Assembly (NCBI GenBank): GCA_025667525.1
Contig: JANFOE010000057.1
Coordinates: 868,001-932,000, forward strand
DNA from: Glebionis coronaria
Lineage: Eukaryota; Streptophyta; Magnoliopsida; Asterales; Asteraceae
DNA: 64,000 nt
Reading direction: 5' to 3'
Positions 47,806-58,506 of the stretch are shown piece after piece. How positions within the stretch are numbered: the stretch's first letter is position 1; each line of letters opens with the position of its first letter. Below the pieces are notes generated by a model. The model was not told where the DNA came from, did no database searches, and saw nothing but the letters and a program-made list of their open reading frames with translations. Made by a program: the position numbers and the translations under genes.

Positions 47806-48638
47806 TAAGTTGTCTGTTTAACTTATATTTATTAATTATTAGTTTACTTGACGTGTTCTTTACTTGTTTACTTGTTCTTATTTTATCATGTGATTCTTAG
47901 TGTTTCATAAGTTATTGATTAGTGTATTTCATGTTTTATTTGTTATAGTACTTGTTATAACATAATAAGTAACTTTCTAAAAATAGCAGGTTTCTATATA
48001 TAGTAACTTTCCAAAAATATCAAGATTCCATATATAGTAACTTTCCAAAAATAACAAGTTTCCTTAAATAGTAAGTTTATAAAAATAGAAATTTTCCATA
48101 ATTAGTAAGTTTCCAAAAATAGAAAGTTTCCATATTTAGTATGTTTCCACCAATACCATGTTTCCATATTTAGTATGTTTCCATAAATAGCATGTTTCCA
48201 TATTTAGTATATTTCCATAAATAGCATGTTTCCATATTTAGCGTATTTGCATAATTAATAATAAGCTTATTAAATAAGTAAAATGATATAAGCTATAGTT
48301 TTAATAAGCATATTATATGTGGCTTATTAAATAAGTAAAATGATAAAAGCTATAGTTTTAATAAGCATATTATATGTCATGACTACTATATATTAAAGTT
48401 TAATAATATTTAATAATTAGTCTTAACATATGATTATTAATTAATAATAATAATACATGATATTTAAGTATTTATTAATTAATAATATTTCATGATTTAT
48501 TAATTAAAATTTACCTTAAATGACTCCTTGGTTAATAATGTAATTAATTTATTAAGCTAAGTTCTTAAATAAATTAATTAGTACATGTACTTATAACACG
48601 AGTAATTATTTTTAATAATTATTTTAGCATATAATTTA

Positions 48639-48668
48639 CTAGTTGCTAAGCTCGTCTGATGGACGAGC
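48639..48668 (-). other. Helitron 3' terminus: hairpin plus CTAG
   Basis: The hairpin is GCTCGTC-TGATG-GACGAGC at 48650-48668, a perfect 7-bp stem and 5-nt loop. TTAGCAA follows it on the minus strand, then terminal CTAG. This matches the Helitron 3' end structure that stops rolling-circle transfer. Confidence 0.9.
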
Positions 48669-50616
48669 GCGTTTTATAATTTTAACTTTAAAAAACTATG
48701 TTTTTATTAATGAAAAACAAACAAATTTGTACGTATATTAAATTGGATTCGGATTATAAAATAAATCAATAATAATACCTTAAAAGAAATAAGAAAATAT
48801 TAATAACATGATAAGTAATACTATAAAAGGATATACATCGTATGTCAAAATAAATTCAAGTTATTTGTATATCATACCCTTAAAAAATGAGTATTAATCC
48901 AAACAAAGATAACATATAGTATACCAAAGTAGACAAAATTTAAAAGCATAGACACTTATATCAAATTCTATACAAAGCTTCTTTGTAAACAACGTTAGTC
49001 GTGGTATTGGAATAATTACCATCCGTATCACAGAATAACACCTTCAAACCTTTCTTGATCTTGACTCTTGATACAGCAACGTACAGTTGTCCATGAGAGA
49101 AAACAGGTTTCGGAAGAAATAAACAAACTTTAGAAACGTTTGACCCTGGCTTTTGCTAATTGTGATTCCAAAACAAATCTTTACAGGAAACTGTCGTCCA
49201 TTTAGTTTAAATGGAAGCTTAGTGTCAGAGGGACTAATAACCATACGCGGTATTGCACAAATAGTGCCCACACTACCACAAGATATTATCTTGGCTTCCA
49301 TTATATTTATTCCCATCCTTATTACTTGAAGCCTGGTGCCATTACAGAGTCCCAACCTTTGGTCGATGTTTCGTATGCACATAACTGGAGTACCTATCTT
49401 TAGTTTTAAAGAATGCTGAGGAAGTCCGGACATGTTGAGGCTGTTAAGGAAGTTTTATGTGTACATTTCTTCATTAAAGTTTGTGTCCATATCAACAACC
49501 GCCACCGTGTCTGCAGAATTGTACGTCTTATCTTCACCTTCTAACAACGACAACATTCTGTCATTAACCAAATCAACCAAGTCGTGCTTAGGTGCAAGAA
49601 TGGATCTATCTTGAAAATATTGTGGATCATATAGGTTACTCAGTAGATGTGGGTAAGTTTCCTCAATAATGGAACCGATATGGTCATCAGAATTAGGAAC
49701 CAACATATCTTCAGGAAATTCCACGTCTGCCTTTCCATAGTTCTTTCCTCCGATTGTACCGTTACCAATACTTAAAATCCAATCTGCAAACTCTTGGATT
49801 TCTTTCGTTTAAGAAACATCTGAGCTTGAACCTAACCTCATGTTAACATTTAACATTAAGACGGTGCATTCCTTCCATAAGACTGAAGAATTTATTGAAG
49901 TGTGTACCACATCTTTTTCTGGTTCCATTTGGAACAACGAGAAGGATTTGTCTAAAGTCTCCACCGAAAACAAAAACTTTTCCACCAAAAATCTTTTCAG
50001 AAGGTTTCTTTGGATCAGTTCGACAAATATCTTTCATTGTTCTATCAAAAGCCTCATAAGAATGTCGATTGACCATGGGCGCCTCATCCCATATTATTAG
50101 TTTAGTCATCCTAAGCAATTCAGCAAGCTCACTATCTGCTGAAATATGACACATGGAATCTTCGTTCACATTAATAGGTATAGCAAACCTAGAATGAGTT
50201 GTCCTGCCTCCTTCCTATAAAAGTGCCGCAATACACTTGATGTAACATTCAACACAATTCCACCTTCTGAACGACATGCAGCTGACATAGTTTTATATAG
50301 GTAGGTCTTACCTGTTCCGCCATATCCGTACACAAAGAACATCCCAACTTTCTTTTTATCAACAACATCTATTATAGTTCCGTATACACCTTTATGTTCT
50401 TTTGTCAATGTAACGTACATCCTTTGATGTTGTTTTTTATTCTTCTTTGTTGTATGTAAGTTCATCGTGCACCAACCCATTATAGCCATCCATTGTGTAT
50501 TCATCTTGTGGATATGGCATGTTTATTATATTTTTCAAGCTTTTGTTGTTTCTTAAAAGCATGTGCTCAATATATGTAAGGCATATATTTTTTTGCGTCA
50601 TCTGAAAGTACCAATT

Positions 50617-50758
50617 CTGCAATTACATTGGTATTTAATCCGTTAGTAGCAATTTTGAGTATGAAAAAACTAATTATGCAATAATCGGGAAAATTTATAT
50701 AAACCGATGTGTAAAATATATGACAGTAAAGAACACGAAAACTAATTGTTCATAATAC
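50617..50758 (-). other. probable intron in Helitron gene (142 bp)
   Basis: Donor GTATTATG and acceptor ...GTAATTGCAG separate a block reading SRPEFMYKKTWH...NALKEMTQ from one reading YIEHMLLRNNKSLKNI, both expected in this order between Rep and helicase. The interval itself is AT-rich and non-coding. Confidence 0.65.
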
Positions 50759-51953
50759 CTGGGTCATTTCTTTTAAGGCATTAAATGCTTTCTACATCTG
50801 CTGCCAAGACATGCCATGTTTTTTTGTACATAAACTCTGGCCTAGACATACTGTCCGTCATAATAAGCATAACTAAAAAACTTCTCAAATAATTTCCCAT
50901 TCCCCAATGACTCGCTTCTATAACTCCATCAATATTATCCTTGTCATCCTCCAAAAGACCTCGTGCGTAACAAGCGTCTTTAAATGCCGGGTAAATAACC
51001 TTGTCAAACTCCCTTTATTCCTCGTACTCCCTAGAGCCTGGAACTTTATTAAGCAACACTCGCAAATAAAACATTTCACCCTAGAAAGGAGGTACGTCAT
51101 GTATACGACCAACACATTCACCGTTTTGCCTACTCTGCCAAATCATTTCGTCGGCTTTCCAAACATAATGCTTTTAGAAAATCTACATAAAGAAGTGATC
51201 GCGCAAAATCATCTATTTTATTCGTATTCATCCAAGCTTGAAACTTCGTTTCGTTTACCGACGCCTTTTCAAGCGTGTAGTCAAGGCTATCGCTTTCTTC
51301 AAATATGACAGACTGCTCATTAGGCAAATGAAATGGTAACCTCTCAACAGGTGGAAACCTGTAATGTATGTCAAAACCGTAAATCCTCCAAGCTGCTTCG
51401 CATGCTGAAAAATACCTATAATCATAATAATCGAAAATCTCATCAACTTCTTCATTCTTTGCAGCAAGAGTAACCCTATCCGGTCCCTTATTTATATACT
51501 TGAAAAGATATTTGATAGAAGTTATCTTGTTGCACCACTCGACGTTTATATGAGACTGATAATGTCTTAGCAAGCTAGGGTTGTAAGGAACCACATAACG
51601 ATTATCCAAATCAACCTTGCTTTTTTTAATAGTAGAAGCGTCGTTCCTTCTTCTATAGATTGCCTAACCACTTTCATCGATAAATGTTTTCTCGTTATAC
51701 TGTTTGGGAAAAAATTTCGTACACCTGTTGTTTATCGTGCAAAGACAACTTGGACGCTCATGACCACATGGACCATGCATCATGTGATCGGTTACTATCT
51801 GATACAATTCTGGATCTTCATCCTTATTAGGTATCTCGACCGATATATATTTATCAATTTGCTCTGCGGTCTTTAGCTTATCTTCCGGATGTAGAAATAG
51901 TAATATATGCACATGTGGAAGTCCTCGGTTATGGAACTCGACCGTGTAAACAG

Positions 51954-52063
51954 CTGAGAGGTAAATATTAAAAAGTTAAATTTCGAATACTAACACAAAA
52001 ACTGTGTGTATTGTTGGAATAACTTTCATTAAATCAAAACAAACATGATTAGAAAGTATTTAC
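51954..52063 (-). other. spliceosomal intron in Helitron Rep (110 bp)
   Basis: Donor GTAAATAC and acceptor ...CTCTCAG. Joining the exons gives ...FGRLKGAVYTVEFHNRGLPH, restoring the usual Rep reading just ahead of the HUH motif. Inside the interval all frames close. Confidence 0.8.
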
Positions 52064-53852
52064 CTCCTTTTAGTCTGCCAAACCAACGTCTGTCTTTAAA
52101 ATCCTTCATAGTGGTGTCTAATTTCTGTTTAAACACCCTTGTTATGGCGTCCAGACGATCTTTAGATTTCAATCCCTTTTTAGCAACAAAACGTGAAATC
52201 TCAGGCCACTTTGGGTTACACGTGAATGTTATGAAAAGGTCTGGTTATCCAAAGTTTTTGCACAAGGTCATCGCGTCTAGATAGTTCTGCATCATATACC
52301 TTGGGCTTCCTGTATATGATCCATGCAACACAAGTTTTTTACCTCTAAAAGTAACACCCGAATCTAGATTTGCCGCCAACTTTTCCAACTTTGAGTACGT
52401 TTCACTCCTTAAATCTTTCTTCTCCCTACGTATATACGACATCCTTTTAGACTCTATCATTGTGTATCCGTCCACAAGGAATTGCTGAAATAGTCTTTGC
52501 GAATTAAGTATCATTGAGTAGACATTTGATCTGTCCTATAAGTGGTACGCAAAGCACTCTCTCATAGAAACAAGGGTTTTCTTATTTGTTGATGTTAAGT
52601 CAGTAATTCCTCTATGGTATATATCTGTATGATATCCATATTCAACGTACGGAAACAACAACGGTTACTAGAGTGCCAGATATGAAGGGTGCAACTCACT
52701 TATTCTTTTTTTTCCGCCACCATGTCTCTCTAAAATAATATCCCTTTTATGTTCAGTGGAGTCAAAGTCTCCAACAATAAGAGCTGTAACCTCTGATGCA
52801 GTCGGCAAATCATACTTTATTCCATCTCGTTTCCTCGTACCAATGAGTCTTAGCCTAACGTTAGCCTGTTTTTTCCTTGACCTAAAACGATCACCAGCCA
52901 TACCAAACTTAGCTACCAAAGGGTTAGACGTATCCATCATGTCGCGTATTTATGATATAAGCTGGTTATCAACATCATTCTTGGCAGAGGACGTCGATTC
53001 TCTGTTCCTATTTGACATTACCTTATGCATCAGTTACATGAAGGACTTAACGTTTATACTAAATAACGTTAAAAATTAGAATTAAAAGTTAAGCTATATG
53101 ATATAAATACAAACCTTGCAAATTTCATCCTGTTTTCAATCTCGTGGGCAGTATCATAAATGTAAAGCTGTGAAAAGATTGGTGGATTTCCTTCGTCAGG
53201 AAGCAATGAACCCATTCTATGGTAATTTTCTCCCTATATCCTGTAGCAATACGGACCACGTCCAGTGTTCACAGACTTATCTTTCTTTCCACCCATAGAA
53301 GTGAAAGCAAATACCGTATTGTATCGTCTTATATTATCTAAAAAGTTTTTGCTTTTAGAATGCTTTTTATTAAAAAGATCCTTCAAAAGTTTTGGTGGAT
53401 TTTTAAGACGGTTAGGTAACATAACTTTTCCTCGTCCACAACATAATGAAATGCTTCTGAATTGTCGTGTGTATTACCGACTGCACTCTCAGCATGCCAT
53501 AACAATGCACCACAAGATTCACAAGCAAACGTTGGATCTCCATGATCACTATATTCTGATAGAATGAAAAACATAAAATTCATCATATATTATATTCTTT
53601 GATTCTGACGTGATTTTTTTGTTTGTATCGGTTAATCAACAGAAATGATTATATGAGTACTGTCACATATTCCTTCAAATGAATTGTTATGTATTGCGTC
53701 TTCAACTTCTTCATCCGAATCATCAAAGTTAATTCGACGGGAGGATTTCATAGACACACTCTCGACTTTTGGTTTTTTTGTAGAGGATGTTGATGCTGTA
53801 ATGAGGACGAATACTTGTAAAACAAATTACCAATATTTATGATCAAACAAAT

Positions 53853-54219
53853 TGTTGTCCCATATATTTAGATGATTATAGATAGAAAATAGATGAAAAG
53901 AGATGGATTCCTAGAGAGAAAGTAGTGAGAGAAAGTAGAGAGAAGGATAGGATTAACTTGTTGAATATTAGATTAAGGAAAGAATCAAGTGAATAACCAA
54001 CCCTCCTAACATGCTAGGAGGGTAATATATATAGTCCACCCACATGCGGGCTTTAATGGGCTATATATTGGACCGGGCTTGTCTTTTGGACTTTAATTAG
54101 TTTAAATCCAAGCCCGTAAACCACGACTAATTAACTACCTATTACAACGTTCTAATTAATGTTACAATAATAACCTATGACCGAGCATTCTTGTTTGACT
54201 CAATATTTTGAGGCTAACA
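53853..54219 (-). repeat. 3' LTR of copia-2
   Basis: 367 bp, TGTTGTCCC...GAGGCTAACA, homologous to the copia-1 LTRs but with more changes and shorter, so a separate, probably older insertion of the same family. Confidence 0.88.
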
Positions 54220-56626
54220 ATCTTCCCTAATGTGAGGTCATACCCTTTTGATATTTGGAGATGAATGGAGATTACGAATCTCGTCATAAATGAGTCTTGA
54301 ACGTGTAACAGTAGTCTTGTTCCTTCATGCTGTGATCTTTGAGCCTTTCTCATTGTCTTTCGACTTAGTCTTTTATCTTGAGATCTTCAAATCATTCTTG
54401 ACTTGTCTTTGCCATCTTGCGATCTTGTGTCTTTATCCACATGCTCACACTATTAATTGTTGAATAAATCTTTGGGTATGAATATGTGGTTTTGAATCTT
54501 TGACTTTGCTGAGTACGCCGTGACGCCACCTTCTCGAGACAAAACATAGACACGAACTGAATGGCTTTGACATTCGTCCTAAATCGGTAGCGTTTTACCT
54601 CCGGTCGATGAAGACCGTTATACGATATTAAATACCGTACCTGTGATTAGGTAGATTCAATTAAGAATCTCCTTGACAGGGTTTCGCGGCTGTACTAGCC
54701 GTTCTCTTTACTCGACCGTCTCAAAGCAAGACTGCGAACATAGAGAGTGAATCAATTGGATAAATATCCGCTTGATTAAAGTCGTCAATTCAGATTCCTG
54801 GAACAAGTTTGATTCATTGAGAATCATACCATTGTTGCTTTCCAGATGACACAAGTTTGATTCATAAGAATCTCACAAGTTACCTACCGTAGCGCTGTTT
54901 GATGTTGACGCTAGAAGGATTTCCATTCATCACTGTGAATATTAATAAATATCACTCTGAATGTTCAGGCAAGACCATAAAGATATTGTGTAGAAACCTG
55001 AAAGGAGTTTGAATCAATTCAAAAACAAACCACTGTTGCTTTTCAGTTTTACATATGTTCAATTCATAAAGAATCTTACACATGACCTACCGCAGTGCTG
55101 TTTGATGTTAACACTGGAAGGATTTCCACTCATCATTGTGAATACTAAGTAGTATCACTCTGAGTGTTCTAGCAATATCACAAGGATATAGCGTAGGACT
55201 CTCTTGATCTTCATCCGTGTGTCCTAACGAGATTTGATTGATCTCTTGGCTCTAGACTCGATTTGTGCACTTTTAGTGGTCGGAGGCTGGAGCAGATGCC
55301 ACCTATTCAATATCAACTATCTCGGAGTGAGAAAGTCAATAGGAGTCATGTTGATCTCCGTGACAATAAAACAAACTTCTTTTGAGAGAAGCCTGAGTAG
55401 CTAGGAAAGGGTTGTGCTTTACATCACTGGGTCCATGATGAGTTGTCTTCATGATGTGTTGACCCGGTTTCTGCCTAAGTTGTATGGAGGGCTTCTTTGT
55501 TTACACCCTTTATCCTTACATTTCTTTTTCATTCTTCAACCCCTTCAATGCTTATCAAGACATCATTAATAGCACCTTGTTGTGATTGTTCCAGTGCTAT
55601 CATCAGTACTTAGTAGGCATTCAGCTTCGTTCACATTCTACTCCATCTTTCCTAAGGACTTCTAATAATCTATTGGATTTTCCCTAGGAAGATCCCTCCG
55701 GTTCTGGTTGGATCATAGGACTTAAACCTAACCACCCTTTTGACACCAATAACGTCGTGAATTAAAGATGTTGTGGGTTTTTGATCGAAACCATGAGTGC
55801 TTGAGTCTTTAGATCACATTTTAATAACATTTTCTCCCCTATCTCTAATATATAAAATCTTTTGATATTAGAGATACCAAATTTGATTAAAATATATTTT
55901 GAAAAATAGTCTTGAAAATCTTCGGGAGAAAGATGTGTCAAACTTAGCATGAATTTTGGAAAGCTCCCCCTCAAAAGTTGATCCAATTGAATTGTCATTG
56001 TGAAGATGTGATCCACATTTCTCTTTTTAAGGACGGGAGTTGTTGAACACATAATTTTTGAAAGATTTTGAATAATCATTGAAGAATTCTTGAAAAAAAT
56101 TGTGTTCAACGCTTGTTGAAAAATCCTATTCTTTTTTGTCGAAGAGGTTTTTCTAAAGCATAAACTTGAGTTCATAGACTTTGAATGTCTTGACGAATCC
56201 ACTCAAGTGTAAGAAGATTTCTCTTCTTTTGCTGAGGGTAAGGGCATTAAATCGTACACTCCCCCTGAATATCGATCCGGGTTGCAAACTGAAAGTGATT
56301 ACAAGCCATTGGGTTGAGCTCAAAACGTTGAATGTTTTGTGACAAGCTCAACCTAAGATAGATTGCTCTACCCGTTGTTTGGAAATATTGTCCAAAATTG
56401 ACAACTTCCTGTATTAAAAGAAATGACATGTTTTGAAAAATATTTACAACTTTCATTCGAGCTTTATGTACATACCCGTTTTGTTATTAAGCGACATTTC
56501 TAGGTACGTCCATATTATCGATACTGAAAGACATGTCGAGAAGAATATTTTTGTATTATCAAAGATTTTTTAATTTTGTATTTTGCTTTTTCATTAATAT
56601 TTACAGGTAGATGTTTGATAGATGAA
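54220..56626 (-). other. copia-2 region between 3' LTR and pol: palindromic repeats, no convincing ORF
   Basis: Matches 20061-22633 of copia-1. The GATTC...GAATC inverted repeats recur at 54654-54669, about 54811-54825 and about 54856-54869. A 146-codon minus frame at 55762-56202 shares about 30 residues near its end with copia-1, but start and upstream part do not match, so I do not call it a gene. Confidence 0.7.
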
Positions 56627-58506
56627 TCAAGCAGGCTTCTTTGCCAGAACCTCCAGTTCTGCTGGAGTCAAACATCTCATACCAATTTGCCTAACAAGAT
56701 ACGCAAACCTCTCTTTTGAAAGAGCTTTTGTAAACAAGTCAGCTAATTGGTAATCAGTTCTAACAAAGTATAATTCAACAATACCCTTTTCAACTTGTTC
56801 CTTAATGAAGTGATATCTGACATCAATGTGCTTCGTGCGGGAATGTTGTACCGGATTGCAGGAGATGGCTATGGCAGACTTTGAGTCACAGTACATAGGT
56901 ACTTTATCAAAGTGGAAGCCATAATCCGTAAGTTGTGTTCTCATCCAAAGAACTTGAGCACAACACGCAGATAGAGACACATACTCCGCTTCGGCTGATG
57001 AAAGTGACGTGCAATCCTGCTTCTTGGAAGACCATCCCACAAGCTTATCTTGTACTAGCAATTGTGCACCACCAGAAGTACTTTTACGTGTATCAAGACA
57101 CCCTACATGATCAGAATCTGAATAGGCCATTAGAAAGAAACCGGTTTCCCTCGGATACCAGAGTCCCATGTGAATGGTACTCTTAAGGTACTGAAAGATC
57201 CGTTTAACCTCCTTGAGGTCCTTTTCAGTGGGTCGTGCTTGATATCGTGCACAATAGCATGTAGCATGATGAATATCAGGTCTGCTTGCTGTCATGTACA
57301 TGAGGGACCCGATCATGGAACGATATCTTGTTTGATCTATGGGTAATCCCTCCAAATCAGCATCTAGGGATGTGGTTGATAATGGTGTCCCAACGGGGTC
57401 ACATGATGTCATACCATGCTTTGTGATTATCTCTTGACAATACTTAGCTTGGTTAATGAAGATACCACTTGGGGATTGGTGAACTTAAATTCCTAGAAAG
57501 AATTTTAGTTCGCCCATCATAGACATGTCAAATCTGCTGTGCATTACTTTTTCAAACCATTTTGAAAGTTTTGGGTTTGTAGAACCGAAAATAATGTCAT
57601 CAACGTAAATTTGCACAAGCAAAATGTCATCCCCATATTTATAAGTGAACAAAGTTAGATCAATGGAACCTTTTGAGAAACCTTTGGAGACCAGAAATTT
57701 CGAGAGCTCGTCGTACCACGCCCTTGGAGCTTGCTTGAGTCCATAAAGTGCTTTGTGAAGACGATACACCTTGTCAGGATAATGAGGATTGACGAATCCT
57801 TCTAGCTGCGTGACATAGACTTCTTCCTTCAAAGGACCGTTAAGAAACGTCGTCTTTACGTCCATTTGATAAACAATAAATCCCTTATGTGCAGCATAAG
57901 CAAGAAAAATCCTAACCGCTTCCATTCGAGCTACTGGTGCAAATGATTCTTCAAAATCAATACCCTCTTTCTGTCCATACCCTTTAGCCACTAGCCTAGA
58001 TTTGTTCTTGATGATCGTGTTCTCTTCATCCATCTTGTTTTTCCAGATCCATCGAAGATTTAATGGTGTTACATCGTATGGTCTGTCAACAAGTTCCCAG
58101 ACTTTAAGTCTTTCAAATTGTTGAAGTTCATCCGTCATCGGTTCAATCCAAGCATGATCAGCCAAGGCTTCTTTGATGTTTTTTGGTTCAGCTGAACTTA
58201 CGGCGAGTGCGAACATACAAACATCGCCATCGGTGTCAAGCTGTCGTCTTGTACGAACGGACTGTGAAGGGTTTCCAATTACATGAACCAAAGGATGATC
58301 TCGGATCCAATGATGTGTTGAAGGATGTCGTTTGTAGAACATATGCATATTTGACGGATCAACATGGCGAGAAGAAGACTCTCCAGTTTCGTGTACCGGT
58401 GTACCGAATGGGTTGATAAATTCGTCTTTGTCAGATAATGCATCGTCTGCTTGATTTGTGTTCTCTGGAGCAATGATAGTAGTTGTGGATGTTGTAGGAT
58501 CCATTG
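56627..58506 (-). pseudogene. copia-2 pol: linker, reverse transcriptase and RNase H, one internal stop
   Basis: In one phase from 58506 to 56627 with a single stop: TAA at 57485, where copia-1 has CAA (a C-to-T change) in the block after [10 protein letters not shown] motifs: [55 protein letters not shown]. RNase [37 protein letters not shown]. Where copia-1 has its TGA (24335), copia-2 has a sense codon. The first apparent Met at 58519 lies in LTR C and is not part of the gene. The C-terminus ends LAKKPA like copia-1. Confidence 0.9.

Larger units (their letters stand above)
9686..48638 (-). mobile_element. Ty3/gypsy element A, 5' part (same family as F), split by element E
   Basis: Reading the minus strand: LTR A (48638-47811, then 12320-11248), primer-binding site, leader, then gag down to 9686, where element F interrupts. 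The remainder of A would lie left of F, outside the window. LTR A is related to LTR F in opposite orientation. Its outer end is hidden behind the Helitron that begins at 48639. Element E occupies 12326-47805 with a TAAGT duplication. Confidence 0.75.
11248..48638 (-). repeat. 5' LTR of element A, split by E and truncated by a Helitron
   Basis: On the plus strand the LTR begins TGTAACATTCC at 11248, runs to 12325, resumes after E at 47811 and is cut at 48638. The two pieces are contiguous in the inverted LTR F: the stretch up to 12325 matches LTR F down to about 7030, and 47811-48638 matches LTR F from about 7000 down to 6126. It carries the same short tandem array as LTR F (about 47960-48260 here). 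Confidence 0.75.
48961..53800 (-). pseudogene. Helitron Rep-helicase gene, intron-bearing and broken
   Basis: One gene in pieces on the minus strand. 53690-53790: acidic N-terminus. 53383-53560: YSDHGDPTFACESCGALLWH, a Helitron N-terminal zinc-type block. 53234-53422: RRYNTVFAFTSMGGKKDKS and GRGPY. 52668-52800: ALIVGDFDSTEHKRDIILER, ISELHPSYLAL. 52245-52514: RLFQQFLVDGYTMIE and YMMQNYLDAM. 51870-51950: GLPHVHILLFLH, the HUH nuclease motif. 51490-51520: IKYLFKYINKGPDR with the catalytic tyrosines. 49044-50430: a superfamily 1 helicase with Walker A GYGGTGKT, Walker B LIIWDEAP, GGDFRQIL and a C-terminal ITISKSQGQTF block. The stop is TGA at 48961. Breaks include in-frame stops near 53235, 52668, 51664 and frameshifts near 51130, 50450, 50200. 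Rep nicks and rejoins DNA; the helicase unwinds it. Confidence 0.88.
48639..53852 (-). mobile_element. autonomous-type Helitron, 3' part, inserted in LTR A
   Basis: The minus-strand 3' terminus is CTAG at 48639-48642 with a hairpin a few bases inside. Homology between LTR A and LTR F stops exactly at 48638, confirming the edge; the base outside is A on the plus strand (T on the minus strand), as expected for insertion between A and T. The element encodes a Rep-helicase. Copia-2 interrupts it at 53853, and its 5' end (TC...) is not in the window. Helitrons move by rolling-circle replication and make no target duplication. Confidence 0.9.
53853..58506 (-). mobile_element. Ty1/copia element copia-2 (SIRE-like), 3' part, inserted in the Helitron
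   Basis: The 3' LTR is 53853-54219, then a polypurine-tract position, a 2.4-kb non-coding region, then RT-RNase H and linker reading toward 58506, where element C cuts in. It is collinear with copia-1 and about 90% similar by eye. The candidate TSD next to the LTR is CAAAT (53848-53852); the partner lies beyond the window, as do integrase, protease, gag and the 5' LTR. Confidence 0.9.

Noticed and set aside
55762..56202. 146-codon minus frame in copia-2 as an envelope-like gene
   Set aside because: Only about 30 residues are shared with copia-1. No signal peptide or membrane segment pattern I could defend.
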